Positions 46,718 to 61,164 of a stretch of DNA of 64,000 bases are shown one piece after another. Source of the stretch: Lepas anatifera (taxonomy: Eukaryota > Arthropoda > Thecostraca > Lepadidae); the NCBI GenBank assembly GCA_034440635.1, contig JAOTON010001933.1:1-64000 (forward strand), given 5' to 3'. The number at the start of each line of letters is the position of its first letter. The first letter of the stretch is position 1. The notes under the pieces are model-generated. The model had not been told where the DNA came from and made no database searches. It worked only from the letters and a program-made list of their open reading frames with translations. The position numbers were made by a program, and so were the translations under genes.

Positions 46718-47440
46718 GGTACGTTTAAGTTTAAGTTTAAATGAAATACTTGGTATTAGCTTTGCTAACACCTTTTGGGTAGAAATGGCTAGAGAAGTTT
46801 AATTGAAGAGAGTGGTCCTAGTTTTACTAGCAAAGCTAATGGGAGTATTAACCTAGCTAGGGTTGGGTGTTGGGAGTATTATCCTAACTGGGGAGTGCTT
46901 AGAGAAAGCACCTAGCCTTAGAAAAGGGTGAGCAAAAGGCTGACTCAGCCACTAAGAGGGGGTTTAAGTCGGAGGGGAGGCAGGTGCCTCTTCAGGACCT
47001 AACAGGGGCCTAGGTGGCTGACTCAGCCTCTAAAAAGGAGCCTGACTGGGGCCTATGCTTGTGAGTCCCTAGGGGCAGGTACCGTGGTACCCTTGCACAG
47101 ACGCAGCCCGGGTGGAGGGTTTGAGAGGGGCCCCGCTTCTATTAAGCGGGGGTGAAAGTGAGATGGCCTTACGTATTAGGGATTTTAGCAATGGAGGACC
47201 GATAGGTCCAGCCAAAGCCACACGCCCAAGGACTGACGAGGTCCAACAAGCGTGCTCACCCCGGGACGCAAGCGTCCCACCACTCGGGTTTCCGGCCGAA
47301 GAGTAAAAGAGATAGAAGAGAAAGAGTAGGGGTATGGGACTGAGAAGAAGAGGTACCAGGTGGCCGGAATCCAAGAAACCAAGACCACCTGGACCGATAG
47401 GGTAATTACCGAAAAGACCAGCTGACGTCCAACAGCACCA

Positions 47441-48305
<865 letters not shown>

Positions 48306-48335
48306 GCAGTGACGAAACTGTGCGTCAACAAAACA

Positions 48336-48351
48336 GGTCCTTATCAGGACC
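48336..48351 (+). promoter_or_regulatory. Histone 3' stem-loop, copy 1
   Basis: GGTCCTTATCAGGACC, 30 nt after the stop codon, with the usual flanks (CAAAACA before, ACTAAG after). This is the SLBP-binding element that replaces polyadenylation in replication-dependent histone mRNAs. It supports a functional gene. Confidence 0.93.
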
Positions 48352-49584
48352 ACTAAGCTGTCGTTTAAATTTGATGCAGACACCAGTCGACGGCAAAGTC
48401 GGGTAATGTGCTAAAGAAGGCGCCCTCACCAGTGGTGAAAAGCTGCGTCCAGAGTTGGCCGTAATAGCTACAAAATCCAAATGGGAACACATTTACATGC
48501 TGTTTGGCTACGGCATTGCGGTATTTTCTGGGGCTGCAATAAAACTGAAGCAATTTCTGCTCCAAAACCTTGTCAATTACCACTCCTTTCACCTCTCTTT
48601 GTTTATCTAACATACAGTTCAGCCATACTGCTAAAATCACCAGGGTGAATCCACTCTGCTTGAAGTTAGATTTCCACCGAACCAACACGTTTCCTCATGC
48701 ATTGGCAGCTTTGGTTTGGTGGATATATGGAAGGTATTTTTCAGTGATCACAAGTTTATGACCTTCCAGTACATTTCATGCATTTTCTGAACAGCTATGT
48801 CCAGCTATGCTATCTAAACTAGCAACCTGTCCAAAATGTTACAATTTGTGAACACCGACCGGGCAGAAAACCTCAGCCATGATGAAATACCGGCCAGAAA
48901 GACGGATTCCCATGCTATCTGTTGGCAGCCTGGGTTTTGCTTGGAAAACAAGTGCTGCATATTTTTCCATGGAAATGTGAACTTCCAATTATGGGTCCCA
49001 CCACTGGGGAGGTGGCTATTTTGGCAGCCCTGACCACAGCTTCCTCGCTGGCATGTAGCAGGTTCTGGTTGGCTAGGCTAGGTTTGAATAAGATGAGTCG
49101 AGGTTAGTTTCAGTTAGCATAGGCACAGCTTGGTTTAAGTTGACCTCAGTCGCGAAGGCTGCTGACTCAAACAAAGTGAAAATGAAATTGAAATGTGTTG
49201 ACAGCTTGAAAAGTTGTGGACATCTACACTCACCTCATTCACTTACCGCATGACGTTGTCAGGTTGGCTAGGGTTGTCCAACTGGCTTTCAGGTTTGGAG
49301 GTGATACAGGACGCCCCACACCACGAGCAGCATGTTCGGACTTGAACACTGTGGTTGCCTTCTGTTTGGCTCTGTGGAATTCATTGATCATAGTTCAAAG
49401 ACATATACAGGCTCAGGCAGGAAGGCCATTGAAAAACCTAGCTACATGGGCATTTCCTGTACACAGCATACCATGCCCATTGTTAATATTAGCACCGCCA
49501 CAGCAATTCAAACCTTTAAAATGGAGTGTCACACTGCTGTCACATGCAAGAAGTGGTTGACTCAATTAACCAGGGGCGACACAG
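48352..49584. other. H3 downstream flank, no gene
   Basis: Unique-looking sequence without a convincing exon. It recurs at 62,793-64,000 with about seven substitutions noticed by eye. Confidence 0.7.
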
Positions 49585-52051
49585 TGTTCGTCGAGTCAAA
49601 AACGAACGAATTATATTCGAGAATGGACCGAATCAGGGACTTGTAGAGCATAAGCAGGGTCTTTCGATCCCCGCCATACTCTGTGCCGCCGAGCATGCGG
49701 AGAATGTTGACTCGCTTTTGACAGCTAGAGACGACTTTGGTGATGTGCTCATTGAAACTCAATCGGGAATCTAGGATGACGCCCAAGAATTTGAAGCTAT
49801 TGGTGCATTCAATAGGTTTACCCGAGATTTGGAGCCGTGGAGGGTCGTGTCTGGAATGCGCTCTGGCAAAGACAACGACTGATGATTTTTCCGCCGAGAG
49901 AGATAGACCCATTAAGCTACACCAATTATTGATGTCGTTTAGGCTATCCTGCAACTGCGTAGTTGCGTGTTGGAATTCTGGTTCGTTATACCGCCTGGTA
50001 TCGATTGCAGTGGTTTTCCAAATGGCGACATCGTCCGCAAAGAGGGAGTAATTTATTCCAGGCGGTAGCTTTTTGGCGAAGAGATCATTGATCATTACTA
50101 AAAAGAGGGTGGGGGACAGAACGCTACCCTGGGGTGTGCCTTGGTCCTGGGTTGCCAGGTAGGAGAATGTGGTGCCACAACGGACTTTAAATTTTCGGTC
50201 CTTGAGGAAGTTTTCAATGAATTTTGCAAGGTGGCCACGAATTCCTAGCTTGCTTAATTTAAACAAAAGGGCGTCTTTTTGTACGCGATCGAACGCCGAT
50301 TTAATGTCTAAGAATGCAGCTATTGTTACTTGCTTTTTGTAAAAGCCATTTTGGATGTCACTGACTAGTTTCACCAAATTGTCAGTGGTGGCTCGCCCGC
50401 GCCGGAAGCCTGATTGCATAGCATCAAGCTTCTTTTCAAGGATCTCGTGAAGTCTAACGTTTACCATGCGCTCGACAAGCTTGCTAGCACAGCTAGTAAG
50501 CGAAATTGGGCGATAACCTTTTGGGTCTGTTTTTTCTTTGCCAGGTTTTGGAAGGGGGATGATAATACTCTCTCGCCACGATGTGGGGAAAGAGTCGCTA
50601 AGAAACATGTTGTTAATGGCCGAAAGCAGGTACTTTAGTGCTGTTTGGCTGAGGTGTCTGAAGAAAGAGTAGTGAATTTCGTCAGGGCCCACTGCAGTGT
50701 TTCCACACTTGCTAATGGCGTAATTTAGCTCGGTCATTGTAAATGGTACATTATAATACTCTTGATTACCATAATTGATGAATGTGTGCTTTTTGCACCA
50801 TTCTGCCTGGTCTTTGGAGCGCTGGCTGTATGAGTTATTAGCTGCGACACTGGCGTAATGATCAGCAAATTTATCCATGACTTCCTTAGGTTCGGTGATG
50901 GGTTGGCCAGCTATTTCTAGCTGAGGGAAAGGTCCACGGGGTGGTCGCCTCGCAGAGAAAGCTCTAATGGTTTTCCAAACTTGGGTGGTGGGAGTGAAGC
51001 GGTTGAATTTGGAGGCAAAGGAGTTGAAACTGTCCTTTTGAACCCGCTTGCACGTGTTTCGAAAGTGTTCTTTTGCTGCCCGAAGTGCGGATCGAGTAGG
51101 GCTGTGTGCCCTCCTCTCATATGCCTTGCGGGCTCTAATCATTTGAGCTTTGGCGTGTGCCGTCTCTGCGTTCCACCATGGGGCTCCGTTTTTCTTTCGG
51201 GGTCCTCTGGTTTTTGGTATTGCTACTTGTGCTGCTGAGCTTATGGCTCTTAGTATTAATTCAATGTCTGCCGAGTGTGGGTCACCTTCGGTGACCAGTG
51301 TGAGGTCGACCTCTGCCTCAAATTTTGTCCAGTCCGCTCGTTTTAGACTCCAGGAAGGGGTAAACAGATCAACGCGGTCGAGTGCTCCTTGGGGGACATT
51401 GATTTTGATTGGGAGGTGATCGCTCATGCCTGGGTTGTCTTCGACATCCCAGGTAAATAGTGACGCAATTCTAGGCGTGCAGCACGAAATATCAATGGCT
51501 GAGTCTAAATGTCCGCTTTGCGTTGCTTGGCGGGTTGGTGCGCCGTTATTTAGGATAACTAAATTTTGAAAACCTATTGCGTCATATATAATTTCACCTC
51601 TACGGTTTGGCGTGGCGCTGCCCCAGGATGGGTGGTGACCATTCAAATCTCCAAGTAATAACAAAGGCCCGTTAATTTGATTAAATAGTTGTGCGAGTTC
51701 CCGATCCGTTGGATCAGGGTCGCAAGGGGATATGTATATTGAGACAACCGTCAATTGGACGTGTTGTATTTTCAAGCTAATAGCTACACAGTCTAGTGAT
51801 GTTACCAAAGGCACGTGACTGTGTGGGATGCTATTTTCTATTAGGATGGCTGTGCCTCCCTTACGGACAGCAGCGTTTACGTTATGGCGATACCAAGAGT
51901 AACCCGAGATTTTGTATTTATCGTTATCTTTATCAGAAAAGTGGGTCTCTTGTAATGCTGCTAGTGCCGGTTTTTTCTCAGCAAATATTGACGAAAAAAG
52001 CGGGAATTTCCCGATAAGGCCATTTGTATTCCATTGCAGAATTGAACCCAT
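49585..52051 (-). pseudogene. Copy C ORF2, truncated after RT
   Basis: Open from ATG through endonuclease and RT (FADD present) to the breakpoint. Eight codons of flank sequence then lead to a stop at 49,562. It lacks RNase H and the terminal zinc knuckle. Confidence 0.88.
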
Positions 52052-52059
52052 GGTGGTTT

Positions 52060-53839
52060 TTAACGTTTGTGATTAGGGGATCTACGCTTACGAAGGTTAT
52101 ACGAGCACCTGCTGCTGCTGCTATCGCTAGCAGGAGAAACTGGGGTGGAGTGTCTGGAAAAGCTAATTTTCCTTGCTACGGGTGAGCTGCCGGGGCTGGA
52201 GGAGCCGGGGCTGGGGGTTTCCAGGAGGGGAGCTCTGGAAGAGTTTATAACAGTTTTTGCAGAGCTCGTCTCTGAAGCACTGCTGGTGTCAGAGACGGTC
52301 TCTGTCCCGGACAGCTCGTTGACAGACTGACTTTTGTCGTCTGACGTTTCAAAGTCACTTGAGAACTGAAACTGCATATAATGACCTATGAGGTCGGTTT
52401 GGGATCCGCAAGTGCGGGTGGTTGGTGCTGTTTGGAAAGAAGCATCGCTTCTTTCCAAGGAGAGAGGAGCAGTTTCAGTTTGGGTTGAAATGTTTACTTT
52501 TTGGATTTTGGTTTGAGTGGCAGCCGTTTTACCCTGAGGGGGTAGGCTGCCACTCGTTAAAGGCCTTCTCGGAGCCTGCCTTTGGCGGCGCCTGGGAAGG
52601 GGAGCACCTGTGAATTTAGAGTGCTTGGGGGCAGGTAGCAAGGGAAAATCAGACTTTTCAGTCACTCGTGCAGAGTGGCTTTGCCACCCTGCTGCTGGTG
52701 TCCAGGTCTTCCTGGTGATTTTAGGTGCCTGAGGGGCGGGAGGATTTTCGGTCGGAAGACCTGGCGGAGAACTAGTGCGGGTCGGGAGATCCTCCCAGCC
52801 CGCAGCGGGCGTCCACCTACGCCAAAAAGTGATTGCGCCACGTGGTGGGGGGAGGGGGGACGGACGGCCTGATGGGCGCCAGGAAAAGGGGCTCCATTAG
52901 GGGGCGGATGTGGCGGCTTGTGTTTTTGGGTGGCTGAGGATGTTTGGAAATGGGGTGTTCCTGGCCGGCTGTGCTGGGGGCTGCTGTGGTAGCCTTGCTA
53001 CCACAGCTTTTTGGGACTGTGCGGCTCTTTTCTTTTTGCAGCACTTCTTTGCGGGCCAGGTCAAACGGGAGCTTTTTTTCCTCAGCCAAAACGTTAACTT
53101 CTTTTTCTCGGAGCCAGGTCGGGCACTTGGGATTATCTGCCCCATGAGCGCCGCCACAGGCAGCGCACTTGAGGCTTTTTGAGGTGCAATCTTTAGTGCG
53201 GTGCTTAGCACTGCACTTGCCGCATCGTGGGGTGGGGTTTTTACAGTTTGATTCTACGTGCCCGTACCTTTGACAAGTTTGGCAACGAATAGGGAGGGGG
53301 TAGTACGGCCTAACTGGGTAGACACAGTCGCCCAGTTTAATTTGGCCGTAGTCATCCCGACACTTTGTGTCGAAGGTGACAATAAAACGGTGGTCTCGTA
53401 GACGTGGGTCTGTTTGGGCAGAATTTTTGTTGGGGTTCAACTTTTCAAGGGCTAGCACATTTTGACCTTTAAAGTCAAACATGTGCTCAAGGTCCACATC
53501 AGAGAGATGGGACACTTCCGGGGCATTGATGATGCCCCGGTAGAAGTTAAGGGAGTGGTGAACAGAAAATATGACAGGTTTCGACCCAAAAGTTTTGGTG
53601 GCCAGCAGGGCTCGGGTAGATTCCTGATTAGAGGTTTTGATCAGGATATCTTTTTGGTGCTTAATAATCTCAAAACTACCTTTGACTTTTTGGCTGATGG
53701 CCTTATCCAAATTAAAGGTAGACTCTTTTGCCAAGTTTTGGTGCGTCGAAAGGTAGGTGCCAACCAGCCAAGCTCCGCTTGGCAGGTTGGCTTTGTTTAA
53801 ACGGGGGCTGGAGGGACGGAAGAGAGAGGTGGAAGCCAT
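52060..53839 (-). pseudogene. Copy C ORF1, frameshifted
   Basis: As in copy B, but the T run is T7 (open there) and the break is in a G6 run at 52,854-52,859 (five G in B), after the three zinc knuckles. The C-terminal frame resumes and ends at 52,060, 8 nt before ORF2. Confidence 0.85.
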
Positions 53840-54837
53840 GGTACGTTTAAGTTTAAGTTTAAATGAGAGACTTGGTATTAGCTTTGCTAACACCTTTTGG
53901 GTAGAAATGGCTAGAGAAGTTTAATTGAAGAGAGTGGTCCTAGTTTTACTAGCAAAGCTAATGGGAGTATTAACCTAGCTAGGGTTGGGTGTTGGGAGTA
54001 TTATCCTAACTGGGGAGTGCTTAGAGAAAGCACCTAGCCTTAGAAAAGGGTGAGCAAAAGGCTGACTCAGCCACTAAGAGGGGGTTTAAGTCGGAGGGGA
54101 GGCAGGTGCCTCTTCAGGACCTAACAGGGGCCTAGGTGGCTGACTCAGCCTCTAAAAAGGAGCCTGACTGGGGCCTATGCTTGTGAGTCCCTAGGGGCAG
54201 GTACCGTGGTACCCTTGCACAGACGCAGCCCGGGTGGAGGGTTTGAGAGGGGCCCCGCTTCTATTAAGCGGGGGTGAAAGTGAGATGGCCTTACGTATTA
54301 GGGATTTTAGCAATGGAGGACCGATAGGTCCAGCCAAAGCCACACGCCCAAGGACTGACGAGGTCCAACAAGCGTGCTCACCCCGGGACGCAAGCGTCCC
54401 ACCACTCGGGTTTCCGGCCGAAGAGTAAAAGAGATAGAAGAGAAAGAGTAGGGGTATGGGACTGAGAAGAAGAGGTACCAGGTGGCCGGAATCCAAGAAA
54501 CCAAGACCACCTGGACCGATAGGGTAATTACCGAAAAAGACCAGCTGACGTCCAACAGCACCACACCAACCAGCTGTAAAAACAGCGGCTGGTGAGGCCG
54601 GCTGGAGTCAAAGTACCGCACCGACCAGCTGTAAAAACAGCGGTCGGTGGGACAGACTGGTCGCAGCGAAGACTCGAGCCGGGAGCAGGTCTTGAAAAAG
54701 TCTTCTACTCCTTCTTCTTGTCTTCGCAGCAGGAAACGCAGCAAGCAGCAACGACAGCAAGCAGCAACGACACCAGACCTGCCGGCAAACGCTCAAGCAG
54801 GGTGTCAGTCAGGCAAGCCTCTCTGCGCCTTATCGGT

Positions 54838-54849
54838 CATTCGGTGACC
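54838..54849. repeat. Target-site duplication of copy D, between C and D
   Basis: CATTCGGTGACC directly abuts the D tail (TTACTTACTTACTTATGG). The same 12 bp recur at 62,154-62,165. Confidence 0.85.
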
Positions 54850-55656
54850 TTACTTACTTACTTATGGCTTTTTATTAGGCGTTCTGTGCATAGCACCTTT
54901 GCCCGCCTCTAAAGGAGTGTGTGGGAGAATTTTAGAATTTAGTGTGAGGGTAAGCTACGTTAGTCTGTTAAAGCAATGGGAGTTATTTCAAGTAATGGGT
55001 TGCAAGATGTTTTAGCTTGCAAGTGGATCGGTCGTGGCAATGGCATAGCCATGCCAAGGGAGGGCTTTTAATAAGTTTAGACCCGCAGAGTGCGAAGGTT
55101 ATTTCTGTGGTTGAAGACCTTATAAATTTAGAGTTTGAAATTTAGAATTTGGAATTTAGAATTTGGAATTTAGAATTTGGAATTTAGAATTTAGAATTTT
55201 GTGTGTCAGCTATTGATGTCCGCTTGTATACGTTACTCGAAAGCCTCCGTTAACTCAATAATTTCGTATTTTAGAAAGTGCGCTAAACACCTGGCCAGGG
55301 TGCCGCGATTTACCCTGCAACCCGGAGGTGAAGTTGCAGCTCCCCTCTTCGGCTGGGCAGCCGCCGCGCAGAGAAAGAAGTGTGAGAGGATAGTTAGATT
55401 GTTAGTAAGAGTATAGGTGTGGTTAGTATAGACCCGCAGTGAAAGGTATCACTGCGGTGAAGAAATCTAACCTATCTAACCTAACCTGATTTCAAAGTTA
55501 GCCTAACATAACCTATCCTTAGCCTACAATGAACCATTTAAAGGTTACAAAACTATTGCTTAAATTTCGCAGTGGATCAGCTATGATTAGAAAATAGGCA
55601 AGTCCTACTTTGGGGGTGCACCATGCACCCTCATCATATATACTGGGAGGAGTGAT

Positions 55657-58600
55657 TTATAGAAACTTCTCTAGCCCAGAGTCCTTTAGAAATGTAAAGA
55701 CTTTTTCGAGAAGTTCAGGATGGTCGTTACCGAGCAGAGTTTTTAGGTCTACAGGGATGTTTTGGATTCGGCAGTAATCTAGCATGGGCTGCCGATGGGT
55801 ATTGTGCTGGGGACAATCGATGAGAATGTGATGGGGATTCTCCATTGCGTCGCAGGTACCACAGGTACCCGCGTTCCAATAGGCATTTAATTTTGTGTGT
55901 CCATTTCTGAGTCTGGTTAGAATAACCTCGCGCCGGCGACTCTTTTGGTTGGAACTGGGCCAGTAGCCGATGTTAGGCTTGATATAAAATAGGTGGGCGC
56001 TGTGGTTTGTGGTCCAGTTATGTTGAATTTGCTTCCGGATGGTGTCCTGGAGGAGAGCTTTGCTATCGTCTCCAGACCACTTTAAGGGTTCGATCTCTCT
56101 AAGTTCTAGGGACTTTTTTGCCTGCTCATCGGCCTTTTCATTTCCTTGAATTTTGCAGTGGCCCGGGATCCAAAGAAAAGAGACATCAGGGGTATCATCG
56201 ATACCTTTCTGAATATCTGCTATAACGTGGTGGTTGGGGTTGACTACGTTACTGATGGCCTGCAGGACAGATTTAGAGTCTGAACAGATGACGGCTGAGT
56301 TGATATTTTGGGTTCTGATTATGGCTAATGCATTTAGGATGGCAACAGCCTCGGCTGTGAAGATGGAGCAGTTGTCCGGAAGTCTTTTCTGAAGGCAAAT
56401 GTTTTGCCCCCAGATGCCGAGGCCTACTTTTTCGCCTATTTTGGAGCCGTCTGTAAATATAAAGGTCTTTTCCGTGTTACAAGATCGGAACTCTAGGAAT
56501 TTTTGGGAGACTTCTTCCTCTGAGAAGTCCGTTTTACGGGAAGTGAAGAGAAATTCCACTTTGGGCTCTTTTCGAGTCCAGAAGCGGGAGAGTGGGGGGT
56601 TTGCCTATTGTCGCTGGCAGTGCAAGATTTAGGCTTTCCAGGGTTTTCGCTACTCTGTGCTTAAATGGGGGCCACTTCTGTAGAGTGGCTTTATTTGCTC
56701 GTCTGGGATGGGCAAAACATTGTTTTGCCGGGTGATTTTCGGTGGATTGAACCTTAATGTAGTAAGAGATAAGCTGGGCGTCGCGTCTTGTCTGTAGAGG
56801 GCACAGCCCGCTATCAGTTAGCAGGCTGGTGATGGGGGATTCTCCGAGCGCGCCTGTGGCTGCCCGGATACTGGCGTTTTGGACTCGCTCTAGCTTTAAT
56901 TTATTGGTCTTGTTCGTCGAGTCAAAAACGAACGAATTATATTCGAGAATGGACCGAATCAGGGACTTGTAGAGCATAAGCAGGGTCTTTCGATCCCCGC
57001 CATACTCTGTGCCGCCGAGCATGCGGAGAATGTTGACTCGCTTTTGACAGCTAGAGACGACTTTGGTGATGTGCTCATTGAAACTCAATCGGGAATCTAG
57101 GGTGACGCCCAAGAATTTGAAGCTATTGGTGCATTCAATAGGTTTACCCGAGATTTGGAGCCGTGGAGGGTCGTGTCTGGAATGCGCTCTGGCAAAGACA
57201 ACGACTGATGATTTTTCCGCCGAGAGTGATAGACCCATTAAGCTACACCAATTATCGATGTCGTTTAAGCTGTCCTGCAACTGCGTAGTTGCGTGTTGGA
57301 ATTCTGGTTCGTTATACCGCCTGGTATCGATTGCAGTGGCTTTCCAAATGGCGACATCGTCCGCAAAGAGGGAGTAATTTATTCCAGGCGGTAGCTTTTT
57401 GGCGAAGAGATCATTGATCATTACTAAAAAGAGGGTGGGGGACAGAACGCTACCCTGGGGTGTGCCTTGGTCCTGGGTTGCCAGGTAGGAGAATGTGGTG
57501 CCACAACGGACTTTAAATTTTCGGTCCTTGAGAAAGTTTTCAATGAATTTTGCAAGGTGGCCACGAATTCCTAGCTTGCTTAATTTAAACAAAAGGGCGT
57601 CTTTTTGTACGCGATCGAACGCCGATTTAATGTCTAAGAATGCAGCTATTGTTACTTGCTTTTTGTAAAAGCCATTTTGGATGTCACTGACTAGTTTCAC
57701 CAAATTGTCAGTGGTGGCTCGCCCGCGCCGGAAGCCTGATTGCATAGCATCAAGCTTCTTTTCGAGGATCTCGTGAAGTCTAACGTTTACCATGCGCTCG
57801 ACAAGCTTGCTAGCACAGCTAGTAAGCGAAATTGGGCGATAACCTTTGGGTCTGTTTTTTCTTTGCCAGGTTTTGGAAGGGGGATGATAATACTCTCTCG
57901 CCACGATGTGGGGAAAGAGTCGCTAAGAAACATGTTGTTAATGGCCGAAAGCAGGTACTTTAGTGCTGTTTGGCTGAGGTGCCTGAAGAAAGAGTAGTGA
58001 ATTTCGTCAGGGCCCACTGCAGTGTTTCCACACTTGCTAATGGCGTAATTTAGCTCGGTCATTGTAAATGGTACATTATAATACTCTTGATTACCATAAT
58101 TGATGAATGTGTGCTTTTGCACCATTCTGCCTGGTCTTTGGAGCGCTGGCTGTATGAGTTATTAGCTGCGACACTGGCGTAATGATCAGCAAATTTATCC
58201 ATGACTTCCTTAGGTTCGGTGATGGGTTGGCCAGCTATTTCTAGCTGAGGGAAAGGTCCACGGGGTGGTCGCCTCGCAGAGAAAGCTCTAATGGTTTTCC
58301 AAACTTGGGTGGTGGGAGTGAAGCGGTTGAATTTGGAGGCAAAGGAGTTGAAACTGTCCTTTTGAACCCGCTTGCACGTGTTTCGAAAGTGTTCTTTTGC
58401 TGCCCGAAGTGCGGATCGAGTAGGGCTGTGTGCCCTCCTCTCATATGCCTTGCGGGCTCTAATCATTTGAGCTTTGGCGTGTGCCGTCTCTGCGTTCCAC
58501 CATGGGGCTCCGTTTTTCTTTCGGGGTCCTCTGGTTTTTGGTATTGCTACTTGTGCTGCTGAGCTTATGGCTCTTAGTATTAACTCAATGTCTGCCGAGT

Positions 58601-59375
58601 GTGGGTCACCTTCGGTGACCAGTGTGAGGTCGACCTCTGCCTCAAATTTTGTCCAGTCCGCTCGTTTTAGACTCCAGGAAGGGGTAAACAGATCAACGCG
58701 GTCGAGTGCTCCTTGGGGGACATTGATTTTGATTGGGAGGTGATCGCTCATGCCTGGGTTGTCTTCGACATCCCAGGTAAATAGTGACGCAATTCTAGGC
58801 GTGCAGCACGAAATATCAATGGCTGAGTCTAAATGTCCGCTTTGCGTTGCTTGGCGGGTTGGTGCGCCGTTATTTAGGATAACTAAATTTTGAAAACCTA
58901 TTGCGTCATATATAATTTCACCTCTACGGTTTGGCGTGGCGCTGCCCCAGGATGGGTGGTGACCATTCAAATCTCCAAGTAATAACAAAGGCCCGTTAAT
59001 TTGATTAAATAGTTGTGCGAGTTCCCGATCCGTTGGATCAGGGTCGCAAGGGGATATGTATATTGAGACAACCGTCAATTGGACGTGTTGTATTTTCAAA
59101 CTAATAGCTACACAGTCCAGTGATGTTACCAAAGGCACGTGACTGTGTGGGATGCTATTTTCTATTAGGATGGCTGTGCCTCCCTTACGGACAGCAGCGT
59201 TTACGTTATGGCGATACCAAGAGTAACCCGAGATTTTGTATTTATCGTTATCTTTATCAGAAAAGTGGGTCTCTTGTAATGCTGCTAGTGCCGGTTTTTT
59301 CTCAGCAAATATTGATGAAAAAAGCGGGAATTTCCCGATAAGGCCATTTGTATTCCATTGTAGAATTGAACCCAT
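55657..59375 (-). pseudogene. Copy D ORF2, three frameshifts
   Basis: All endonuclease, RT and RNase H boxes are present. The frame breaks at a G6 run (56,594-56,599, shared with B), a T3 run at 57,845-57,847 (T4 in B and C) and a T4 run at 58,115-58,118 (T5 in B and C). Each is a single-base homopolymer change. Confidence 0.88.
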
Positions 59376-59383
59376 GGTGGTTT

Positions 59384-61164
59384 TTAACGTTTGTGATTAG
59401 GGGATCTACGCTTACGAAGGTTATACGAGCACCTGCTGCTGCTGCTATCGCTAGCAGGAGAAACTGGGGTGGAGTGTCTGGAAAAGCTAATTTTCCTTGC
59501 TACGGGTGAGCTGCCGGGGCTGGAGGAGCCGGGGCTGGGGGTTTCCAGGAGGGGAGCTCTGGAAGAGTTTATAACAGTTTTTGCAGAGCTCGTCTCTGAA
59601 GCACTGCTGGTGTCAGAGACGGTCTCTGTCCCGGACAGCTCGTTGACAGACTGACTTTTGTCGTCTGACGTTTCAAAGTCACTTGAGAACTGAAACTGCA
59701 TATAATGACCTATGAGGTCGGTTTGGGATCCGCAAGTGCGGGTGGTTGGTGCTGTTTGGAAAGAAGCATCGCTTCTTTCCAAGGAGAGAGGAGCAGTTTC
59801 AGTTTGGGTTGAAATGTTTATTTTTTTGGATTTTGGTTTGAGTGGCAGCCGTTTTACCCTGAGGGGGTAGGCTGCCACTCGTTAAAGGCCTTCTCGGAGC
59901 CTGCCTTTGGCGGCGCCTGGGAAGGGGAGCACCTGTGAATTTAGAGTGCTTGGGGGCAGGTAGCGAGGGAAAATCAGACTTTTCAGTCACTCGTGCAGAG
60001 TGGCTTTGCCACCCTGCTGCTGGTGTCCAGGTCTTCCTGGTGATTTTAGGTGCCTGAGGGGCGGGAGGATTTTTGGTCGGAAGACCTGGCGGAGAACTAG
60101 TGCGGGTCGGGAGATCCTCCCAGCCCGCAGCGGGCGTCCACCTACGCCAAAAAGTGATTGCGCCACGTGGTGGGGGGAGGGGGGACGGACGGCCTGATGG
60201 GCGCCAAGAAAAGGGGCTCCATTAGGGGGCGGATGTGGCGGCTTGTGTTTTTGGGTGGCTGAGGATGTTTGGAAATGGGGTGTTCCTGGCCGGCTGTGCT
60301 GGGGGCTGCTGTGGGAGCCTTGCTACCACAGCTTTTTGGGACTGTGCGGCTCTTTTCTTTTTGCAGCACTTCTTTGCGGGCCAGGTCAAACGGGAGCTTT
60401 TTTTCCTCAGCCAAAACGTTAACTTCTTTTTCTCGGAGCCAGGTCGGGCACTTGGGATTATCTGCCCCATGAGCGCCGCCACAGGCAGCGCACTTGAGGC
60501 TTTTTGAGGTGCAATCTTTAGTGCGGTGCTTAGCACTGCACTTGCCGCATCGTGGGGTGGGGTTTTTACAGTTTGATTCTACGTGCCCGTACCTTTGACA
60601 AGTTTGGCAACGAATAGGGAGGGGGTAGTACGGCCTAACTGGGTAGACACAGTCGCCCAGTTTAATTTGGCCGCAGTCATCCCGACACTTTGTGTCGAAG
60701 GTGACAATAAAACGGTGGTCTCGTAGACGTGGGTCTTTTTGGGCAGAATTTTTGTTGGGGTTCAACTTTTCAAGGGCTAGCACATTTTGACCTTTAAAGT
60801 CAAACATGTGCTCAAGGTCCACATCAGAGAGATGGGACACTTCCGGGGCATTGATGATGCCCCGGTAGAAGTTAAGGGAGTGGTGAACAGAAAATATGAC
60901 AGGTTTCGACCCAAAAGTTTTTGTGGCCAGCAGGGCTCGGGTAGATTCCTGATTAGAGGTTTTGATGAGGATGTCTTTTTGGTGCTTAATAATCTCAAAA
61001 CTACCTTTGACTTTTTGGCTGATGGCCTTATCCAAATTAAAGGTTGACTCTTTTGCCAAGTTTTGGTGCGTCGAAAGGTAGGTGCCAACCAGCCAAGCTC
61101 CGCTTGGCAGGTTGGCTTTGTTTAAACGGGGGCTGGAGGGACGGAAGAGAGAGGTGGAAGCCAT
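59384..61164 (-). pseudogene. Copy D ORF1, frameshifted
   Basis: Same protein as in B with three zinc knuckles. The frame break is in the same G run as copy C (end of the first frame at 60,142). The stop lies 8 nt before the ORF2 ATG. Confidence 0.85.

Larger units (their letters stand above)
49585..54820 (-). mobile_element. Retrotransposon copy C (3' part missing)
   Basis: Carries the 5' UTR, ORF1 and about two thirds of ORF2. It is cut at 49,585 by the tandem-duplication junction, so RNase H, 3' UTR and tail are absent. Its 5' end abuts 29 bp of H3-upstream-like sequence and then the tail of D. Confidence 0.88.
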
